The position numbers and the translations under genes are program-made. Positions 1-12,527 of a stretch of DNA of 64,000 bases are shown here, piece after piece. Origin of the DNA: Sympetrum striolatum (taxonomy: Eukaryota > Arthropoda > Insecta > Odonata > Libellulidae); contig OX388351.1 in the NCBI GenBank assembly GCA_947579665.1, positions 4,092,001 through 4,156,000 of the forward strand. Direction: 5' to 3'. The notes under the pieces were generated by a model that was given only the letters and a program-made list of their open reading frames with translations, was not told the DNA's origin and made no database searches. Position 1 is the first letter of the stretch. Each line of letters starts with the position of its first letter.

Positions 1-1134
1 CGTTTTTTACTTTTAAGAGCTTGTATTTCGGCAAGGAAAGGTATATGTGCCGACGCGGACCCCCTGGGGAGGGACTTCATTCGCAATAACGTGCACTAAG
101 TCATAAAATATGCTATCAAAATGTGTATCGTATAGACAACCAAAATTAACTATATAGATCATCCACATTTCAATTCCATGATTCAATCCTCTCGATGACT
201 TATGGACTGAGGTCGGTAGCCGTTTTGACAGAAAGGGTACGTTATTATTCATTGGTGTTCTGTGTGCAATTTAACAAAATTGCCAAACATTCCTTTTGCC
301 TAAAAATCAACAATATATTTAGTGAAGCGGACTAAAGCAAGCCAATGGATCGTGCCAAGACGTAATTTAATAAATTGACTACAGAATAATAATTTTAAAA
401 TGTACTCCTAAAATGTTTTACATGGATCACGAAATACGAATACAATTCCTGGAATAAAAATTGCTGGTTAAAAAGAGAGACTGTTTAAGGATCAAATCAA
501 TCATAGGTATTGTGAATCAACCAAAAGTATTACATCACAAAACTTATTTGAAAGCCTCATCATAAGCAAAGGCAACTTACTGACTCATTGATTACCGTTA
601 TGGTAGTTTTATAAAGGGAAAAATATATACAAATGATGAAGAAAATCAAAGGAAGTGGTTGTTTAAATAATGAAGGCAATAATAATATGCATACTAACAA
701 TATCCACTTATCTCAGACAATTAGCTATCCTTAGACCAAACTTTTTGTTTCATCGGTTTTTCAAATTAGATACAAATTAATGAAGCATTTACCTTTTAAG
801 TGTTATAATGAATAATCACTAGAAGTAAGTATTGATAAATCTATGTGACGTAAAAGCAATTCGACTTCCCGATATCCGTTACCGTTGGTGACTTCTCGTG
901 TTGAACTTGAAAGGTTTTTAACGAGATTTGAAACCTCTAATTCATTAACAGCCGTGTTCCCAATTTTGTTTCGTTACATGAGAATTATTTACAAATATTA
1001 ACATCCGATAAAGGAAAAGGAGAACAATAATGGAACATTTTCGAAGTTAAAAAGCTATTCCCAGCTCCAACAAAGAATATTTCGCAAAGACATAAAACGG
1101 AACGTCAGAAGTATCACACAAGGCATATTTGCTT
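1..1134. other. AT-rich stretch, no gene seen
   Basis: No open reading frame with recognisable protein features, no splice-bounded exon and no clear repeat is visible here. It reads as intergenic or intronic DNA. Confidence 0.5.
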
Positions 1135-1139
1135 ATTCG

Positions 1140-1410
1140 ATCACAGGTGAACTTAACGAACAATAACTTCGCTTATTAAATGATTACTAAGCTTAGCACA
1201 TAATAACTAAGCTTAGCATGTGATAGCTTATTTTCTTAAGTAATAATTCCACTTAGGAAATTATAACTCCGCTTCTTAAGCGATAACATAACACTTAGTA
1301 AATATTCTAAAATCTGTCACTTATATTCTTAAGTGAAAGCTTTGCTTAGCAAATGGTAATTCCGCTTATAAAAAGACAACTTCTCAACTTAAGAGATAAA
1401 TATTATTATA
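1140..1410. repeat. Degenerate ~20-bp tandem array with GCTTAG core
   Basis: Words of the form AATAACTNCGCTTAGNAAATG recur at roughly 19-21 bp spacing, with cores such as CGCTTA, AAGCTTAGC and CTTAAG. The units are strongly diverged. The same core and spacing recur at 18665-18815 and 19670-19805. Confidence 0.55.
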
Positions 1411-1854
1411 CCTTCAGTTCATCTTAACAGAGACTTCGCTGAAACTAATACCATATTTACGAATAACTACCGGACAGTAAATTTATCTGAGTAACTAAAT
1501 TGGCAGGATTTGTTTTCTAAAGCAATTTACGCTAAGTGCGAAAAGTTTCAAATTCCGCTTAGATACGTTTTATTGAATTACAACGTTATGAAAAATAAGA
1601 ACCTTGAATAATACGATGCTTTAGCTGATATGATATGTAAATAACATCTAATCACATGACGGCTCATGCTAGTCTTTAAAACTTGGATAGTCTTTTCTGG
1701 TGGAAACCCGAAAGTCTCTTAGCTATTGTGTAGTTGCATCAAGAAAAACGACAACAAGCTGCCAAATTTTAATTTAAGCATAATAGTTAATATAATAAAT
1801 GTAGCTACAATGAAGTCAAACTATTATTCTCTTAATTTTATATCCACACGTTTT

Positions 1855-2345
1855 AATTTAAACCATTGCTTCTGAAAAGAAATATTATTTAAAATGAGAT
1901 TTTTGGGTTCCACTATTTGTTTTTTTTAATGAAATTGGATTATAAGGAAAGAAGATTTTATTTTGATATTTTGAGCTTCGCTGAAACGTTTTACGGCTAT
2001 TTCTTGATTTTAAATTATGAAAGTTTGATTTAAACCGTTGCCCTTGGAAAGCAATGTTATTTAAATTAAGATTCTTAAATACCGCTATTTGTTTATTAAA
2101 ATTGAATTGGATTGTAGTGAAAATAAATTTTATTTTGATACCTATGAGCACTGCTGAAGTCGTTTTACGGCTAAATTCTTGATATTATATTAGAGCATTT
2201 GAATTTAAACCATTACCTTTGGATAGGGAAATTATTTAAAATACGATTTTTAAGAACACCAAGCGGTTAATTAAATTGAGAGTGGATGATAATTTAGATT
2301 TTATTTTGATCTCCCATTTTTATCTCCCGCGGAGATTCAACCGGT
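1855..2345. repeat. Three tandem copies of a ~175-bp repeat
   Basis: Copies begin near 1855, 2030 and 2208. Each starts with TTTAAACC-AT/GT-TGC and runs through ATTATTTAAA, then TTTTATTTTGAT, then CGTTTTACGGCT. The third copy is shorter. The monomer length and AT-richness resemble satellite monomers, but only three units are present. Confidence 0.65.
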
Positions 2346-2709
2346 TTCCCATGACCAAAAGAAGGTAAAAGTTTAGATTTTACTCATAATCGAGGGAGAG
2401 AATGAAAACCTTGTATCTTTCTTACCCTAATATCTAATATATAAAATATAGTGTGGGTGCGTGTGTATGTTTGCTCAATACTCGAGAACCGAGAGTCGTA
2501 AAACTTTGAAATTCTGCACATAATTAAAAGTCGACCTCGCGCAGAGAACAGGCTACTTTTCATTAACTTAATTGTCCACAGTTCGAACCCTGACGGGTCA
2601 AAACTTTTTCATAATAAATTCACGTAAAGTTCAATTCTGTTCGTTGCAACCTTCGATTCTTCTTCTTCCTTCCAGGATAAGGCTTTAAGCCTGTTCCGGC
2701 TTCACTTTA

Positions 2710-2751
2710 CCATCTTGAACGTGGTCTTCCTACACTCCTTTTACCTAATGG
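2710..2751 (-). pseudogene. Tiny LINE reverse-transcriptase C-terminal remnant
   Basis: On the minus strand 14 codons read PLGKRSVGRPRSRW. The GRPR-x-RW block is typical just after the reverse transcriptase domain of many non-LTR retrotransposons. Stops follow directly and no further domain is recognisable. The match is short, so this is only a suggestion. Confidence 0.3.
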
Positions 2752-2921
2752 CTTATATTCCAAAGCTTGCTTTGGAAATATCTCTCAAGGCATTCGCAAT
2801 AATTATTCCATGTGTCTCTTTCCATCTGTTTTTGTATTCTATCAATCGCTCTGGCATCGCCTGAACTCGTAGTTTCTCTGTTATTGATGTACTCCTGATT
2901 TTATCTACCCTTGAACATTAG

Positions 2922-3290
2922 GGTGGGTCGAAAAAACTTTTTTTTCGAAATCCGTCAACGGCTGATGCTTAAAGTTTGTGGTTGGTGGTCCTTATTTTGT
3001 ATAAAAAATTTCACTTCGATCGGATTATGTACTGAGGCTGCGAATTTTAGTCAAAATTATTGTGAAAAATGTCAAATTTTTGCATTTTTTGCTGATGGTC
3101 TCTCAATGTTTCCTAAGTGATTTAATGGCAAATAAATACATATATTGCTTGGTTGTTGCTTAATATTAAAGATTTAGTACGTTTGAATCAAGGAAAATAG
3201 TTTCTCATTTCGCCAAAATTCGTCAAGATGAGCAAAATATGCAGAAATCTTATGGATATCGGTAAAGTAGGGTGGGTCGTTTTTTCCCTG
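2922..3290. repeat. Repeat with paired AGGGTGGGTCG words
   Basis: AGGGTGGGTCG occurs at about 2922 followed by an A/T homopolymer block, and again near 3268 followed by a T-run. This looks like a MITE-like or simple dispersed repeat. There is no coding capacity. Confidence 0.35.
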
Positions 3291-3597
3291 ATAGAAATGT
3301 AATACCCGGCTATTGTGGCACACCTACATTACTGATATAATTTTCTTTCCAAATGAAAAACTATCTTATGTGAGAATTTTTACCTTGAAGTTTCAAAATG
3401 TCAGCTAGATACGTTAAAATTGCCAAAAATTCTAGTTCGGTTAAAACGAATATTTTTTGGATAAAAATATGTCATTTGCGACTTAACTATCCTTCTAGCC
3501 TCAACTTGCCACTTATATGCCTCTGTATATAGGGCAGACTCCTTTGGGACCAAAATAGGTCACGTAGGAATACTCGTGATGAACGCAGTAGATGTAA

Positions 3598-3990
3598 CCG
3601 GGGTCATTCCATGTCAACTCGACAATGTGATGTCCCTTGAGGTGACCGATTTTGACCAAATTTGGTAAATCGCTTTGATTTGATAACAAAATGAAAACCG
3701 CAGAACCGTTTTGTAATTTACGCAATTGTTTACGAAATATTTCAATGTTTAAAAATTAAAATTTTATGAAATTGCCTTCGCATTTGAAGCCACATCTCCG
3801 GTATTATAGAAGCTAAAAATAATCAATATAGCTTAATTTAAAGGTATTGTGTTAGAAAAGACTAATATAGAAAATATTTTTAAATTTAAACAATATTATA
3901 AAGTTTATAACAATTTTAAATTTTCAAATCGATTTTTGAAAGTGTTTCTGTACCTTTGATTTTTTTTTCATTTTTGATATGTTATACACA
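3598..3990. repeat. Dispersed repeat with GGTCATTCCATGTCAA end
   Basis: The end GGTCATTCCATGTCAACTC is matched in reverse orientation at 26960-26990 (TTGACATGGTATGACC), with similar AT-rich internal sequence. This indicates two copies of one dispersed repeat family. Confidence 0.4.
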
Positions 3991-4799
3991 CCTGGCCAAA
4001 ATTAACGCAGCACCTAACCAACGATCTCTACCGGCCATCGAATGAACTGCCAGCACAGACTTAAAATGGCAACGGTGGTCAGAGAAGAGAATGTTTCTGT
4101 GCGATAATAATCTCGTTAAGAACCGAGCCATGAGATAAGCGCAGAAAATTGCCGATGGATATTCTAGCCGAAAGAAAATACTTTTCATGGCGTAAAGAGG
4201 ATCCTCGTAGTTCCGCGTGAGTCCAACGAAGGTTCATTACGGCAGGCAGCATGAATATTCGGCTGCAGCACTGATCGAAGATTTTCATTGCAAAGCTATT
4301 ATTTAAGGTGTGGTCCATGAGAAAAGAAGGGTTATGGTTATGAAGAAAATATATTTACATTTAAGCGTAAGCGAAATTGAGACATAATTAGAGATACGCT
4401 CTTCGTCTATGCGAATCAAGTATTCTAGCGTATCCAAAATGCCGCAGTGAGATATATTTTTAATGTTAAAAAATCTAAAACGTTTCATAATCATACACTT
4501 AATTATCCTGGTTAGCATTAGAGTCGCGGAGAGAGAATTATATTCTCGCAACTACTTACAACACCTTAAATACTACTTACAACACCTCAATCGGCAAATT
4601 GACCTCAAGGGTCAAATTTGCCGATTTCCTTGTCGAAATGGCGTGGAACGACCGAAATATATCTATATATTTCGCATTAATGTCTAACAAAACATCGGAA
4701 GTATAAGCTCGTGGCATTTGAGATGCCATTAGAACAGAAAATTCTTCCGCGTCAGTAAAAAACTAATAATTTGAATTTCCGAAAGTTGAAAATACGACA

Positions 4800-5130
4800 A
4801 GTGTGAAGTGATGGTGAGAAGAGTCACTCGGCCAAAGGATGGAAAGCATAATACATTGAATATAAAGTCATTGCTATTCCTATTCAAGTATGTTAGACAG
4901 TGCGTATTTATGGGTTAACACAGTGTTTTTCGTTTTCCAAGTAATATTTGATTTACTGTTTTATGTATTCTTCAGAAGCACACTCGGAACCTTTCCCCAT
5001 GATGGAAGAGAAAGGGTAGTGTGAAGAGATGGTGAGGAGAGTCACTCGATCCATGGATAGAAAGCAGAATTCATTGAGAATAAAATGAGTCTTATTTCAT
5101 TACTATTTCTATTCAAGTATGTGAGAAAGT
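4800..5130 (+). repeat. Direct repeat of ~120 bp, two copies
   Basis: Segments starting near 4800 (GTGTGAAGTGATGGTGAG) and 5020 (GTGTGAAGAGATGGTGAG) share GAGTCACTCG, then ATGGA-AGAAAGCA, then ATTCAAGTATGTNAGA-AGTGCGTA. The copies are diverged and have no coding content. Confidence 0.5.
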
Positions 5131-5743
5131 GCGTAAGTGAGAAAGAGAAAATCTGATATTCATTATGTAGCATATGTTCAAGCTATATTGAATTTTAACT
5201 GTAAAAGAGATTATCTTGAATTATGTACACCAGAACCTCTATTTAACGAAAGCGACGGGACCGAATTTTTTAATATTCGTTATTCGGGAGTTCGTTGTTC
5301 AGAGGTGTATTTGTAATTGCATACCTCAAAGGGACCATAACATACCGTATTTCCCGATTCCGAGAGCAAAGCATTTTACCCGAAATAGGTATCTCAAATT
5401 ATAGTGGATCTTCGACGCCAAAGGTTACGTATTTCTTAAGCCAAAGATACACATTCATCTGTAAATGGCCATTTTGCCAGAATTTACGGTAATGAAAATG
5501 GTGAACTTGAAAATATTTCAATAACGATCAATCCAATTCATAACTGCAACATTGAATATTCTGATACAGCCAAAATCGCGTCGTATTAATGCGGTGGAAT
5601 GCGTAAAAAACAAACATCGATTTCTGCATCACTTTTGAAATCCACTCGGCTTGCGCTTCGTACTCAAATGCGAACACTAAGAACACTCGGCGTGCATTGG
5701 AGATCATCGAAGACCATGCAGTTGATGCCGGTGTAGAGTATGC

Positions 5744-6596
5744 TAGTGATGAGCGATATATCGCTACCTGTGATTGAATCACCGTTACTGAAAAGTAGCA
5801 GTCACTGCCGGTGACTAAATACTCGAAATCACTGTGACTGTGGATTCGGCGAAGATAGCTTTGGCTCAGCTTTAATTATTAATAATCAAGCAATTGCTTG
5901 TTGCATTATTTTATTGCCATATTTTCACATAACTGGAGCTTCTGTGCCCTAGTCGTCTTAGTTTACTTCATCCAAAGGGACTATTTCATTATACAAAGAA
6001 ATTAAGACAATACAATATTAGACCTGATCCTTGTGTTTAATTATTGCTTAGTAATTTAATCATATATTCACATAATTGGAGAATAATCGTATTATTTTAC
6101 CCAAAGAAGAAAATTAGTTTCTTAATATCATTTATGATGAATAAGACTTCCTATACGAAATGTATGTACAGCCAAGAACAGTTTGAGTATAAAGTTTGAT
6201 AAAAAAATGCCTACGGGATTTTAATGATTGCCTCTTCAATTCCATTACTATATCAAATTGACTTAATTATCGTAATATATACTCAGAATCATAACTATTC
6301 CCTCATAAAAAGTTTTTCCCTAATCTTCCAATTATCAATTAAGTTTATTCGTTCCTTTTGAGGAGAGCTCATTTATCGGAATTGAACAAAATAGCAGACT
6401 TGTAAAGGAAAGAGTACGCAAAACGGCATTTCGAGCGTCAAATCGGAAATAGCAGCGCCACAAATCACTAGTAACGGCTGACTTTTGTGAGCGATTCTCG
6501 TCAGTGATCGCAATCACAATTAAGAATCATCGTTACTGGTGAGTAGCAGTCACAGGTAACAAAGTGATTGGAATATCACAGTTCCGCTCATCACTA
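5744..6596. mobile_element. Non-autonomous hAT-like element with 8-bp TSD
   Basis: Ends are inverted: TAGTGATGAGCG at the left and CGCTCATCACTA at the right, with further subterminal inverted words (CACAGGTAAC/GTTACCTGTG type). Flanks are GAGTATGC (5736-5743) and GAGCATGC (6597-6604), an 8-bp target-site duplication with one mismatch, the length expected for hAT elements. About 850 bp long, with no transposase reading frame. Confidence 0.7.
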
Positions 6597-6604
6597 GAGC
6601 ATGC

Positions 6605-7925
6605 GGGTTTCACTAGACGATTTCTAATAAATCAATTTGTTTATCCCTGGAAAATGAAAGAAAAATTAAAGCTAATTACAGCTGGAAATTACTAAAACTG
6701 CAAAAAAAGCTGAACCTGAAAATTTTTCATTTTGGTTAAAATTATTGAAACAGGAATCATAATTATTTTTAAAGAGGTGAAACATATAGCTTATATTTAC
6801 TCACGAAAAACTCAAATTTTTTACAATTTTCCCAAACAATGCATAACAAAAGTTTCTATTTAAGCAACATCTTTTAATTTCAAAAAAGCAATTATGAGGG
6901 TATGATAAATTTTTGTTGGATATAAATTGGAATAGTTTATTACATGTTGATATAGTTCTTGCTGTCAATCAATTGTATGAGATCTTGCATGATTTCACAA
7001 TATTTTTGTATCCAAGGGTGATATAAAACCAGACATTTTCCTCTCTGGTTCACCAAAGAACTGACAGATTTATTGTTCTTGAAAAAAAGAGCCCATGTTG
7101 TTTATAATATTAAATTAAAGCAACACAAAAGATCATTCAAGATAAAATGGAATTTCAAAAAACTCAAGGATTTATCAATCCCTTAAAAATATCTAATGAA
7201 AGCAAATAATTTATTGAAAGATATAGGTGAACATAATAGGAGGGATAGAGTTAAATTAAAGCCATTAGCACTGCAGAAGAAACCATTAGAAGAAAGAAGC
7301 ATATAGTAAGGTAAAAATGGACGACTGAAGACATTGGAATGAATTGATGAAAGGAACAAACTAAGAAAACAAAGAAATATTAAAGATTATAAAAAGTCAA
7401 GAACAGAATTACATCATTTTTCCAAGAAGAGAAAGGGAAATGGACTAAAAATGTAACTATTAATAACTATTATAACCATGGGTGTACCGAAGGGGGGCAG
7501 CAGCCCCCCCTGGACATCCACCACTGGACCCTTAGCTGCCATACATTTAGCTGGCTAATTATGTGCATATGCAGAAGTAGTGTTGAATTTATGAAATTGT
7601 AGATAAAGTTAAATTTATAGGCAAGTATGTTTCCATTCACATGAAGACGTCTGGACCATATCCGTTTGACCTACATGGAGTGAGTAAACAAACGCATTAC
7701 ATGGAAGGAATCGAACTTTCCATGGGCATTTAGAAGTCGCACCTGCAAATAATTTCTGAGAAATAAGTCTATTTTTAGATGCCACAAAAACAATGGAACA
7801 TGTAAATGCTAATTTATATTTATGATGAATTTTTGATTTGCATTTCTGATTTGCCCCATGCCCCACGCTCATGATTATAACTATTGAAGATGATGTAAGT
7901 AAAGGAAGACGTAAGCAGGTATGAG
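6605..7925. other. AT-rich stretch, no gene seen
   Basis: No exon, transposase or RNA gene is recognisable. A short GC-rich patch with runs of G and C lies at 7480-7530. Confidence 0.4.
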
Positions 7926-7932
7926 AACTTGA

Positions 7933-8121
7933 ATGCAGAATGTGCTAAAATGTCTCCAATCTGCTGGGCTACGCCTCCTCCTGACCAAAGTTTTGTTAGG
8001 GCTGACCAATTTAGATTTCATGGCTTACCACATTACAGATAATGGTATCAATCCCACTAATGTAAAGGTAAGGGCTATTCTGTTTGTGCTCAAAGGACAT
8101 TATCTCAATGTGCATATCTAG
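7933..8121 (+). pseudogene. Gypsy-type retrotransposon polymerase remnant
   Basis: The 62-codon open stretch carries LKCLQSAGLRL, then LDFMAYHITDNGI, then NVKVRAI. It follows the order of the Ty3/Gypsy reverse-transcriptase segment just after the catalytic aspartates, where families have a L..AGL.L..K pattern followed by FLG..I...GI.P...K..AI. The catalytic core upstream is missing and the frame closes quickly, so this is an old fragment. Open stretches at 8233-8433 and 8987-9205 could be the integrase tail and C-terminus of the same element, but with much less support. Confidence 0.5.
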
Positions 8122-8232
8122 AAATAGTAAATTTTTAGAATAGATTCTTTCTTAATAAGTCCAGGAAATTCTATCCTCCTTACAATATATTTAAATTCAT
8201 TCTAAATAGTATTGGACTAATGAAGATGCTAA

Positions 8233-9250
8233 TTGTATTCATTGTCTAAGAAGGGTTGTTACCACCCTTGTGCATACATCCATTACAACCCAAACTGTCT
8301 CCTATTTTGGCCTAAGATGCCTTTCACCATAGACTTGGAATTTCCCATGCTCGGTCAGAAAGACCCATTGCTTTGGTTATCACATATTAAAACTGCCAAA
8401 GAACATCTTCTTAAGCGGACAAGAGGCATTTAGGTATATAAATTCTGGGGGCCAAAATTTGATATGAAGGGAATTTACCATGTTTATGGGTAGTCAACCT
8501 GTGGTATCTATCTTTACAACAAAAAGAAAACTACATCACTTTTATATCTTCGTGTTTCAAGGTGGAGTTGAATCATGTCAATTTACAACTACTAGATAAA
8601 ATATAGGCATGGGAGCAAGAATATGAATGAAGATATTTTTAAGTAGGTGCTCCCAAGAGGATAGTGCTGAAGAATACCATTTTCCGGACTTGACTAGCAC
8701 TCTGATGTTAGAGATGGTTTCTTAAAATTCACTTTTCAATGCCATGAATGTTGCTGAAGTCATATGAAGTCAGCAGAAATAAGCTATCCAATGTACTACA
8801 GGGGCTGCCAAATGCTTAAGACTTCTCAGACAACAAGCCGTTCAACCCTATATTAGAGCTCTCCTGGGCACCTTCCCTGTACTAAAAGACTATATACTTT
8901 GTGAAACATGTGTCGTGATCACTAATGTGTTGGCAGTGGAAGGACCTGCACTCTTTATGTTTTAATTATGGATCACCTCGCTGAGAGTGGAAATCTCAAT
9001 CAGTTGCAGGTGGGACCCACCCTGTCATAAATCCACTAACTCTGATATTATTTTTCAGGATGTTAGCCCTTACAACTTTGCTTTCTTTCCTCCCAATGGC
9101 CACAGAGTTCCTATGGTTCCAACTGAAGCCCCTCCTAGTCCTGGAAGGTCCCCACCCTCTGCTATTGTTATTGAGAGGTCTGCCAATTGCAAGACCTCAG
9201 CATGATAGGAGACCACCAACTTATCTGAAGGAGGTAGTGTGTTGCTAATT
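8233..9250 (+). pseudogene. Possible downstream part of the same Gypsy remnant
   Basis: A 66-codon stretch at 8233-8433 ends PMLGQKDPLLWLSHIKTAKE, resembling the segment after the integrase core in some Gypsy elements. A proline-rich tail (PTEAPPSPGRSPPSA) lies at 9100-9165, and a purine-rich run at 9228-9237 precedes TGTTGC, as a polypurine tract would precede an LTR. Each piece alone is weak; order and strand agree with the 7933 fragment. Confidence 0.25.
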
Positions 9251-12200
9251 TGAAAGGGGGAAGAATTACACAAATTATCTTTCATGTAATTTTGGGTTTT
9301 TATATATTGGAAAAATTTAATACGCTTATTTTAAAGCAGGAAGGAATTGTGATTTACTTCCTATTTTGTTTGTGTATATAGGGCTTAATTTGTATTCTAC
9401 GAGCCCTGATGCTCAGCAGTCCCTTGCATATATTTATGAGGTAGAACTCTCTTTACTGTAGTCATGAACAGAGGAGTATGTCTTTTTACATAGTAAATAA
9501 CAGCTATGAATGTAAGGTTCTTCTCTCAACTTTAGTCATTTCAAAGCCTATTGCCATTCAACCATCCGGTCTTTCTGATATAGGTAAAACATTCCAAAGA
9601 AATAGATAGTTCATATTCCCACTGCAAAACTTTGAATTGCTATTCCTTAATTTCACAAATAATAAACTTCTTAAATGTTCAGGTAACAGAGATTTTAAAG
9701 TTGTCCATCTTTTCTGACTGAATTTTTCTGGGTATGTGAAACCAACAGTAGATGAAGACTAATTTTATTTGAATATCTTATGTGCACCATTGTATATGTC
9801 TTGGAATTGGAACTGGTTAACCAAAGTATATGAGTCCTACTGTGTTTCATCAGGGTAGTTTATTAGTTTAGCATAATATGTAGGTATGTGTTAAAATTAT
9901 ATCATCACTGAAATTATTACAAAATATACGTCCTAGCTTAGGTAGTTTTTCTCATTTACAAAAACAATCAGGGGTAAGCATAAAATGAATAAATTTCTTC
10001 TATGGATTACTCAATGATTCTTTGGATGGTAACACCTTAGAGAATATCTGAACTTATAAAAGTGAAATTGATCCCCATTTTTAGTGAAAATGTAATGGAA
10101 AGACATTCAGGCAGGAAACGTATGAAAGGTTGGTGAAAAGCAATACAATAACAAAGTTTCAATGCTACTCAAATAAATAAATGTAAGTTAAGAGCAAGAA
10201 AATGGCAGAAAACGACCACAGTGTATTGTATCGAATACATGTTAGTTCAAAAAAAAGATATTAGAGAATGGGTTGAATCGTACCTTTGCCAGCTAAGAAA
10301 GTCTTTTCTCTGGGTGGATGGAAACAAATTCAGGGGAAGGGGTGAGACTTTGGAATGCATAAGAGAAATGGCAGATAAAAGGTTTGAGAGTAGCATCTGA
10401 AATTGTAACAGGAGATATTCTTTCTTTTCCACTAGCCATACTTCATATCCATCATGGATGAATGAAGTTACATTCTAATTTTTTTCTTTTGTGAGCATTC
10501 TTTCTCATAATTTCTTTTTCACTCTCACCATCCAAAAAATAAGAGTTTATAAAGTTTAAATATAATATAATACATATTAAATAGTTAGTTTGTGAGATAA
10601 TGTTTTACAAATAAGGAAATCCCTTAACAATGCTTAAAAAACCATGCTTTTCTATTACTAATAGTAGTCTTATTAACTTTTAGTTAGTTAACTTTTGTTA
10701 GATAGCACTGAAATAGATAGAAAGAAAATATTCAGCTGATTTATCCATTCTAAAATACAGTAGGTTTTGCATAAGGATATTTAATATTAGAAGAAAGCTT
10801 CAATGTTTATATATTTTCTTTTATATTTTTCCTCTGTTGTTAGTTATTACTGATTCGTGTCTTCCTAACATGAAGATTTAATGAATGTGTACAGTGTAAT
10901 TAAAGTAGATGATGTAGGATTTGTCAACATATATGTGAATGTGTGTTGCAGTATAAGTTCTAAAACATAATCATATAAAACAATTATATTTGGTAATTAT
11001 TGTAATGTTTATTACGGGAGGCATAGAATTAATCTATAATATTAAACACTTTAATTGCATCAAGTAAAAATTTTTTGATTCCAGTTTAGATGTAAAGAAA
11101 GAAAATTTGGAACAGGGCTATTAAAGAATTAGAGGCTCACAAATCTCCAAATAAAATCAAATTTGAAAATTTGGTAATTTTTTATTTTATACTCTTTTAT
11201 ATGTTAGTTGTGCATCTATTTTCAGTATTTTTGGCTCATGATGTACTGTTGATAACGATTAATTTGCATGTTTCCCTTTTGGATATGCAACCACACACTT
11301 CAAATATTAAAAAAAGAATTTCATTACATACCTCACTTATCCTTAAAACCTGGAGCATAGAGTATTAAAGATTATCTATAAACGATTTGAAACCTGTTTT
11401 AATTTGGTTAACCTGAATACATTGTTAAAAATTAAATTTTTATCAAAATCTTGCGATAACCCCTTGATATGCAACCATCTCACAATTTTCTAATAAGAAG
11501 AATTTTAGGGAGTGTGAACTACTAATGAACTGAAATGAGTCACCACATGGTCAATTGGGTCTGAAAATTTCTCAGAGCAACTGCACTCCATCTCATATCC
11601 ATTACAGCTGCGTTTCTAAGTAAATTGAGACTTCTATTGTTTTCTCTCACCAATGATTCACCACCAATTCATGTAGTTACTTTATTGGCTTCATGTTTGT
11701 GAGAGAATGTTATAGTGGTTCACAGGATAAAAATTATTAATATATGGAATATATGACCCTTCTTTTGGAAAAATTTTGAAAGATTGGAAATATTGGATTG
11801 TTCATTATCCCGAATGCCAGGAAGATTCAATGTGATTCTTGAAATATTCGGTACCACCATGTAATTTGTTGGTATGGTTAGAGTTGTGTTGTATTTTTCA
11901 TCCATTTTCCCGGTCATGAAATTATCCCAGAACATGTACGTTGAGCATCACCAGGGTGCGACACTACTGGCCTACAACCACTGGAGCAGACGGAAAACAT
12001 AAGTGCGGTCCGTAAGAGCAACACCCGATTGCGGAAATTGAATAAAAAGTGAAAAACAAACTTTTGCGTCTGAGCCAAATGACCTTTTAATCATGTATAG
12101 TATAAAAATATTGTATGTTTTACCATGAATGTAAATACCATAATTTATTATTAATGTAAAACAAAACTGACTTTGCGGCATCTGCCAAACTATTTACTGT

Positions 12201-12335
12201 ACACAATGTATATATTCTAAGACTCTTATTTCATTTTGATCCCTCTCATTTTTAAATTTATTTACTTATTTAACTATAATCATCACATTAAAATATTTTA
12301 AATCATTTTCTAGTTGGGATTAAATTAGAGTAGAG
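9251..12335. other. AT-rich stretch, no gene seen
   Basis: About 3 kb without a recognisable exon, transposase, RNA gene or terminal-repeat pair. Open frames here are short, AT-driven and lack domain features. Confidence 0.5.
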
Positions 12336-12527
12336 ATTATAAATAGAGATGCACCGAATACTCTTTTTCGCTGAATACTGAATAGCCGAATTTTAAAATC
12401 TGCATTCGGCCGAAGCCGAATATTACCCCATCGAATTAATTTATAGAATACAAGAAAAATAAGAAATCTTAAAAAAATTTTATTTAATAATTAGTAATCA
12501 AATTTTATAAGTTTAAGATTATAGTGA

